IMG/VR virus record: IMGVR_UViG_3300034095_001665
Coordinates: 1-22,748 of that record
Length of the DNA: 22,748 bases
Reading direction: 5' to 3' (one strand)
Source: a virus
The notes beneath the pieces were generated by a model. It was not told where the DNA came from, did not search any database, and saw only the letters and a list, made by a program, of their open reading frames with translations. This document shows, piece after piece, positions 18,816 to 22,748 of the stretch. A program made the translations under genes and the position numbers. The number at the start of each line of letters is the position of its first letter. Position 1 is the first letter of the stretch.

Positions 18816-19405
18816 TCGTCATGCTGGATACATCCACAGACTTCGATCTGTGCGAGAGTGAATTGGGAGTTCAGGTTGAGCAGTTGTTTACTCCGCTTAC
18901 GGGTCTGAACCCAAAGCGTCCCAATGGGAGGTTTGGAATCGACAATGGAGCCTTCAGCAAGTTCAACGCTGAAGCTTTCATGCGGACGCTCAAAAAGCAT
19001 GAACCCAGAAAAAATCTCTGCCGGTTTGTAGCTGCACCGGATGTTGTCGGTTCTGCGATGAGAACTCTGGAGTGCTTCCAGCGTTGGAGTCCAAAGTTGA
19101 CCGGCTGGCCGATTGCGCTCGTCTGTCAGGATGGACAAGAGAATCTCTCAATTCCTTGGGATGAAATCGACGCGATCTTTATCGGTGGATCAACCGAATG
19201 GAAGATTTCCCGTCACGCTGCTGCGATTGTCAAAGCGTCTAAAATTCTTGGAAAGTGGTGCCATATTGGGCGAATCAATACTCCCGGCAGATACGAATAC
19301 TTTGAGGAACTCGGAGCCGACTCATGCGATGGAACTGGACTGGCGAAATATTCGCACATGAGAGAATCAATCAAGCGGTCTATTGAAAATCCAAAATTAT
19401 TATGA
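18812..19405 (+). CDS. DpdA-like (TGT-family) DNA deazaguanine transglycosylase
   Basis: This is 197 residues from ATG 18812 (ATGA overlap with queC). Recognisable segments are RFGIDNGAFSKFNAEAF, CRFVAAPDVVGSAMRTLE, ALVCQDGQENLSIPWDEIDA, IFIGGSTEWKIS, CHIGRINTPGR and GADSCDGTGLAKY. These match a phage family related to tRNA-guanine transglycosylase, in which Asp residues and the GG-x-x-E-W-K loop shape the base-exchange site. It is about half the length of bacterial TGTs. Adjacent queC supports a role in replacing guanine in DNA with preQ0 or a derivative. The catalytic assignment is inference. Confidence 0.7.
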   Translation: MIVMLDTSTDFDLCESELGVQVEQLFTPLTGLNPKRPNGRFGIDNGAFSKFNAEAFMRTLKKHEPRKNLCRFVAAPDVVGSAMRTLECFQRWSPKLTGWPIALVCQDGQENLSIPWDEIDAIFIGGSTEWKISRHAAAIVKASKILGKWCHIGRINTPGRYEYFEELGADSCDGTGLAKYSHMRESIKRSIENPKLL

Positions 19406-19863
19406 AATCAAACCAAACAATCGTTGCGGTCGATCCGGGTGTGGGCGGCGGATTCGCGGTCAGCACCGCTGAAGGAATACTGCTCTTTCCAATGCCAGAG
19501 TCTTTGCCAGACACGGCGCAGTTACTAAGCGGATTCAAAGTCAGCGACTCTCATCTATGGGTCGAGAAAGTGCCAAAGTTCGTCAGCAAACTCACGTCGT
19601 CGGCCAGCATGGCGACGCTCCATGAGAACTACGGGATTGTGCAGGGGCTAGGCTACGCGCAAGGCTACGCACTTCACCGTGTTGAACCCAAGATTTGGCA
19701 AGAACCACTTGGACTCGGAGGACGTAAATCATGCGAAACCGGACCAGAATGGAAGCGAAAGCTAAAAAGCAAAGCTCAGGAACTGTATCCGAATCTGGAC
19801 GTCACACTCAAAAACTGCGACGCCCTTTTGATCCTCCACTACGCGATGGGCGGTGGCCGGTGA
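19402..19863 (+). CDS. RuvC-like Holliday junction resolvase
   Basis: This is 153 residues. An RNase-H-type active site is visible: Asp11 in TIVAVDPGVGGGFAV, Glu55 in HLWVEKVPKF and Asp140 in LKNCDALLILHYA. VEPKIWQEPLGLGG resembles the RuvC segment preceding the substrate loop. Length is close to cellular RuvC (about 170). It would cleave branched DNA before packaging or during RecT/RecE recombination. The start overlaps the DpdA-like gene (ATGA) and the stop overlaps a GTG. Confidence 0.8.
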   Translation: MKSNQTIVAVDPGVGGGFAVSTAEGILLFPMPESLPDTAQLLSGFKVSDSHLWVEKVPKFVSKLTSSASMATLHENYGIVQGLGYAQGYALHRVEPKIWQEPLGLGGRKSCETGPEWKRKLKSKAQELYPNLDVTLKNCDALLILHYAMGGGR

Positions 19864-19979
19864 TACATAAAGCCAATCGTCCGCCCTCGCCCGAGGAGTT
19901 GAAGCAATTGCTCATCATGGCGTTCGGAATGGGGATGGTCGTCGCCAGCGCATACTTCCTTCTCTTCGTCGTCAAATGA
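19860..19979 (+). CDS. 39-residue single-pass membrane peptide
   Basis: GTG 19860 overlaps the resolvase stop (GTGA), and the end overlaps the next ATG. After a polar N-terminus (MIHKANRPPSPEELKQ) comes one hydrophobic helix, LLIMAFGMGMVVASAYFLLF, ending VVK. Predicted to be a small membrane protein. A holin-like or superinfection role is possible but not shown; coupling at both ends supports reality. Confidence 0.6.
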   Translation: MIHKANRPPSPEELKQLLIMAFGMGMVVASAYFLLFVVK

Positions 19980-20170
19980 GCGAGAATATCAAACCCATGT
20001 CCGAAGAAACGGACGTGGAGACATTGCGAGCGGCCATCGCAGAATACCAATGGTTGGCCAGCATACTTTTCAAATCTCTCGGGTGCGGATGCAACGGAAC
20101 TCAAGACCTTTGCTGGAACTGCACCCAAGCCGAGCGACACTACAAACACACAATCGAGACATACAAATGA
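19976..20170 (+). CDS. Small protein with a Cys cluster
   Basis: This is 64 residues. A helix (DVETLRAAIAEYQWLASILF) is followed by GCGCNGTQDLCWNCTQAERH, where Cys-x-Cys and Cys-x2-Cys could bind zinc, and a terminal helix. Coupled at both ends by ATGA. Function unknown; a small zinc-binding protein is plausible. Confidence 0.6.
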   Translation: MSENIKPMSEETDVETLRAAIAEYQWLASILFKSLGCGCNGTQDLCWNCTQAERHYKHTIETYK

Positions 20171-20361
20171 TCAGCGCAAACAAAATGCCCATTATGCGGA
20201 TAGCAGAAGCAGATGAATCACCCGAAAAGATTCACTTCGCTTACATCGACCAGAAGTACAAGGAGTGGCTGATCCGACGCGGATTCGTCAACGAACTTGG
20301 TCAGGAACCCGGGATGAGAAAAGCAGGCGGATGGCGCGGAAAGACGGCTAAAAAAGGTTAA
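20167..20361 (+). CDS. Hypothetical small basic protein
   Basis: This is 64 residues from ATG 20167. MISANKMPIMRIAEADESPE, then IHFAYIDQKYKEWLIRRGFV and a basic Gly-rich end (MRKAGGWRGKTAKKG). No family was recognised. It overlaps the previous stop; the next gene starts 4 bases on with an AT-rich leader. Confidence 0.6.
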   Translation: MISANKMPIMRIAEADESPEKIHFAYIDQKYKEWLIRRGFVNELGQEPGMRKAGGWRGKTAKKG

Positions 20362-20364
20362 TTT

Positions 20365-20568
20365 ATGGAAACTCAAATCACTAGAGAACAGTTATTGAAG
20401 GAAGCGCCAGCACTCATCGACCATGCGATTCTTCGAGGTTGGATGACTAAGCCCAAACCAAAGGCGCAAATTGTTGACGGCGTTTGGCATGCGGCTGGTA
20501 CAGGACATCTCGATAACGCCTCAGAAGATGAAATTCAAAAACTCAGGAAACAGTACGGTGCAGGTTGA
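20365..20568 (+). CDS. Hypothetical small protein
   Basis: This is 67 residues from ATG 20365, leader TTAATTT without SD. METQITREQLLKEAPALIDH then AILRGWMTKPKPKAQIVDGV and a helical end (SEDEIQKLRKQYGAG). No family was recognised. The 3' end overlaps the next gene. Confidence 0.55.
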   Translation: METQITREQLLKEAPALIDHAILRGWMTKPKPKAQIVDGVWHAAGTGHLDNASEDEIQKLRKQYGAG

Positions 20569-20716
20569 AGTCATTTCCGACGACGTAGAGATACGAATCG
20601 GGGAAATGAAATGGGTGGGGATAGCCTACACCCGTGACGGAAAACCCAAGGTGTACGTTCGAACGAAGGCCGAATTCAAGGCCAAGTTCACCCCGGTCAT
20701 TGAACAAGCACCCTAA
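20558..20716 (+). CDS. Hypothetical small beta-rich protein
   Basis: GTG 20558 is chosen because AGGAAA lies at SD distance and the conserved-looking domain begins here (VQVEVISDDVEIRIGEMKWV, then TRDGKPKVYVRTKAEFKAKF). An in-frame ATG at 20528 would add ten residues. The protein is 52 residues and overlaps the previous gene by 11 bases. Function unknown. Confidence 0.5.
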   Translation: MQVEVISDDVEIRIGEMKWVGIAYTRDGKPKVYVRTKAEFKAKFTPVIEQAP

Positions 20717-20927
20717 ACTCTACATCGCAGCACAAGAGCAGCTCTTTGCGAAGTTTCAGTCTCGCTCCATACCAATCCAACACTGGAGCAAGTACCTGAT
20801 GACTCCCAAAGAGCTGTCTCTCCTTTTCGCAAAGTTCGAAGAATCAAAGTCGGTTCTCCAGCAAATCGCCTCGAATGATCTGGGCGAAAGCGGGGACATA
20901 GCGCGTAAACAACTTGGAATCCAATGA
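20700..20927 (+). CDS. Hypothetical small helical protein
   Basis: TTG 20700 gives 75 residues (MNKHPKLYIAAQEQLFAKFQ...), overlapping the previous gene by 17 bases; ATG 20799 would give only 42. It is helical and basic, with MTPKELSLLFAKFEESKSVL in the second half. Its stop overlaps the primase-helicase ATG, so it is probably co-translated with it. No family was recognised; the start is uncertain. Confidence 0.45.
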   Translation: MNKHPKLYIAAQEQLFAKFQSRSIPIQHWSKYLMTPKELSLLFAKFEESKSVLQQIASNDLGESGDIARKQLGIQ

Positions 20928-22748
20928 ATCAATCAAATATCGACCGTGCCAGAGCATGGCTTCGTAACACCCCCGGAGCCGTCAGCGGACAGGGCGGTCA
21001 TAACGCAACCTTCGCAGTAGCTACCGCTCTGGTGCATGGATTCGAGCTGTCGCGAGGATCGGCTGAAGCACTGCTATCCGAGTACAACGAGAAATGCTCT
21101 CCACCGTGGAATGCCTATGAATTGGCCCACAAGGTGAATCAGGCAATGACCGTGACGCACGACAAGCCGCGTGGCTGGCTCTTATCCTCTCAGTCAGGCA
21201 TTGGTCAGGGCGGCAATCCCATCTCGCCCACCGGCAAGTTCGTTGTTCGCACGATCCAAACGATGCCGGAACCTCCGTCGCCGTTTACGACAATCGACTT
21301 CCTGAAAGCCTGCTTCGAGTCGGACGAAGTTGTCTGCATCTGCAACGACATCATTTTCGACGAAGAGGGTCGAGGTAGGCCAGCCTCCAAAGGTACGTTC
21401 CTCAAGCGCGACGAATGGATTAAGAACCACTTCACGCCGCCCATCAGCGCCATGTGGAATGGCAGCGATAGCAAGGGTGCATACGTCCGCATCAATCCAT
21501 GCTTCGACGAGAGCGGATCGGACTCTGGCGTGGCGAACTTCCGCCATGTCCTAGTCGAGATGGACGAGAAGACGAAGGACGAGCAATGGACAGCGTTGAA
21601 GGAGTCAAAGCTCCCGCTATCTGTCGTCATAGATTCCGGCGGCAAGAGTCTGCACGGCTGGGTGCGCGTTGAAGCGGCCAATAGAGAGGAGTGGAACGAG
21701 CGCCGCGACGTCGTCTATCGCTACCTCGAAAGCATCGGCATCGATCCAAAGAATAAGAACGCGAGCCGGTTCAGTCGGTTAGCCGGTGTGATGCGCGATG
21801 GCAAGGAGCAGAAGCTCTTAGCCGTCAATGTGGGCGCAGTGAACTGGGAAGCGTTCAAGGACGACATGGACGCGCAGGACATGCCGATGGAGTTCTCGAT
21901 AGACAGCATCATCGAGTACGATCCGCAGAATGATCCTGACAATTTGATCGGCGATAGGTGGGTTCGGCGCGGATCATCCCTTCTCTTTGTCGGTCAAAGC
22001 GGATGCGGCAAAAGCTCGATGGCCGCGTATCAGGGTCTGAAGTGGGCGTCCGGCGAAGCTTGGTTTGGCGTCAAACCCGTCCGTGCGCTAAAAGTAGCTT
22101 ACATTCAGGCGGAAAACGACATCGCCGATCAGCATGATGCGCTCAAGGGCGCTGCTCAGATGACCTTCGGCAAGGAGAACTGGGAGCGAGGTCTTCGGAG
22201 CGCGAACATGTTATTCTTCCGCGAGACGGTGAGAACGGGTTCCGACTTCGCGACGATGCTCCGCCGCCTTGTTCGCAAGACTAAGGTCGATGTGGTTTAC
22301 ATTGATCCACTGCTCTCCTACATGGGCGGCAATCCATCGGATATCGAGGTCTGCGCGAACTTTACGCGGCACTTGCTCCAGCCGATTATGATGGAGACGG
22401 GCGTAGTCCTGATTCTCGTTCATCACTTCCCAAAGCCCAAAGGTCGAGACGACAAACCGGAGAGCGTGGCAGAGATGGCCTACTCAGGATTCGGATCGTC
22501 GGACCTAACGAACTGGGCCAGAGAAGTGATTGTGATGAAGGAAGTTGGTTTCAATCAACCTCGACAATTTATGCTCGGAATGGCGAAGCGAGCGGATCGT
22601 TCCGGCATGACTGACAAGGAAGGAAAAGTCACCGGATCGATTATGATCCAGCGTGGTACGGGCGGCGACATCTCGTGGAACTACGCAGATCCACAGAAGT
22701 TCGTCGTCGATAAGGAGTCGGCCAAGAAGCCGTACGTCAAAGGACGAT
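20924..22748 (+). CDS. Primase-helicase (PriCT-like, AEP-type primase and RepA-like ATPase), truncated at window end
   Basis: More than 608 residues from ATG 20924, open to the window end. Residues ~1-85 resemble PriCT-type domains (AVSGQGGHNATFAVATALVH, then LLSEYNEKCSPPW). Residues ~205-305 look like an archaeo-eukaryotic primase core: FRHVLVEMDEKTKDEQW, then VVIDSGGKSLHGWVRVEA and NASRFSRLAGVMRDGKEQK. Residues ~355-510 form a RecA-like RepA ATPase: Walker A FVGQSGCGKSSMA at ~355-367, Walker B VDVVYIDPLLSYMGG near 455-469, and VLILVHHFPKPKG near 494-506. It should prime and unwind DNA at phage replication forks, ending a block with ssb, helicase and resolvase. Confidence 0.8.
   Translation, partial: MNQSNIDRARAWLRNTPGAVSGQGGHNATFAVATALVHGFELSRGSAEALLSEYNEKCSPPWNAYELAHKVNQAMTVTHDKPRGWLLSSQSGIGQGGNPISPTGKFVVRTIQTMPEPPSPFTTIDFLKACFESDEVVCICNDIIFDEEGRGRPASKGTFLKRDEWIKNHFTPPISAMWNGSDSKGAYVRINPCFDESGSDSGVANFRHVLVEMDEKTKDEQWTALKESKLPLSVVIDSGGKSLHGWVRVEAANREEWNERRDVVYRYLESIGIDPKNKNASRFSRLAGVMRDGKEQKLLAVNVGAVNWEAFKDDMDAQDMPMEFSIDSIIEYDPQNDPDNLIGDRWVRRGSSLLFVGQSGCGKSSMAAYQGLKWASGEAWFGVKPVRALKVAYIQAENDIADQHDALKGAAQMTFGKENWERGLRSANMLFFRETVRTGSDFATMLRRLVRKTKVDVVYIDPLLSYMGGNPSDIEVCANFTRHLLQPIMMETGVVLILVHHFPKPKGRDDKPESVAEMAYSGFGSSDLTNWAREVIVMKEVGFNQPRQFMLGMAKRADRSGMTDKEGKVTGSIMIQRGTGGDISWNYADPQKFVVDKESAKKPYVKGR

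Noticed and set aside
1-22748. CRISPR array, insertion sequence, integrase/attachment site
   Set aside because: No regularly spaced repeats, transposase or integrase motifs, or att-like duplications were seen.

Overview
This window looks like part of a tailed bacteriophage genome or prophage, possibly from a metagenome. It combines virion genes on the minus strand with a long, tightly packed plus-strand set of replication, recombination and DNA-modification genes. There is no rRNA, CRISPR array or recognisable tRNA, and no integrase or large terminase inside the window. The host cannot be named. Most genes that do not overlap an upstream gene lack a Shine-Dalgarno (SD) sequence, which would fit a host lineage with weak SD use (inference only).

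Layout. (1) 1-4177, minus strand: a truncated tail-fibre-like gene, two small proteins sharing an N-terminal domain, a small acidic protein, two tandem intrinsic terminators, a probable major capsid protein, a PD-(D/E)XK nuclease-like protein and a probable small terminase. (2) 3541-4477: the strand-switch area, with a C10 tract, several perfect hairpins and a pyrimidine-rich tract, possibly a control, packaging or origin region. (3) 4478-10456, plus strand: mostly small unknown phage genes, with a Cys-rich protein, a lysozyme/transglycosylase-like protein and a cytosine-C5 DNA methyltransferase. The methyltransferase gene is overlapped along most of its length by another long frame. The section ends in a large inverted-repeat/terminator structure. 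(4) 10543-13906: two unknown proteins, a candidate structured RNA, an excisionase-type HTH protein, then RecT annealase, RecE-like exonuclease and a single-strand DNA-binding-like protein. (5) 13979-16456: a chain of ten small genes joined by 4-base start/stop overlaps, including a small amplified coiled-coil family. (6) 16521-22748: small RHH-like protein, SF2 helicase, second SSB-like protein, QueC, a DpdA-like transglycosylase, RuvC-like resolvase, small genes, and a primase-helicase that runs off the window.

How the genes fit together. RecT, the RecE-like nuclease, the two SSB-like proteins, the helicase, the RuvC-like resolvase and the primase-helicase form a replication/recombination set. 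QueC with the DpdA-like protein suggests 7-deazaguanine (preQ0-type) modification of phage DNA, and the C5 methyltransferase adds a second possible anti-restriction mark. The minus-strand block supplies virion and packaging functions.

Most notable points: the QueC/DpdA-like pair without the rest of the preQ0 pathway in view; the methyltransferase gene with an out-of-frame ORF that carries its own recognisable phage motifs; a three-way-junction-like RNA candidate at 11467-11634; the hairpin cluster at the small-terminase end; and two contrasting translation-start contexts.
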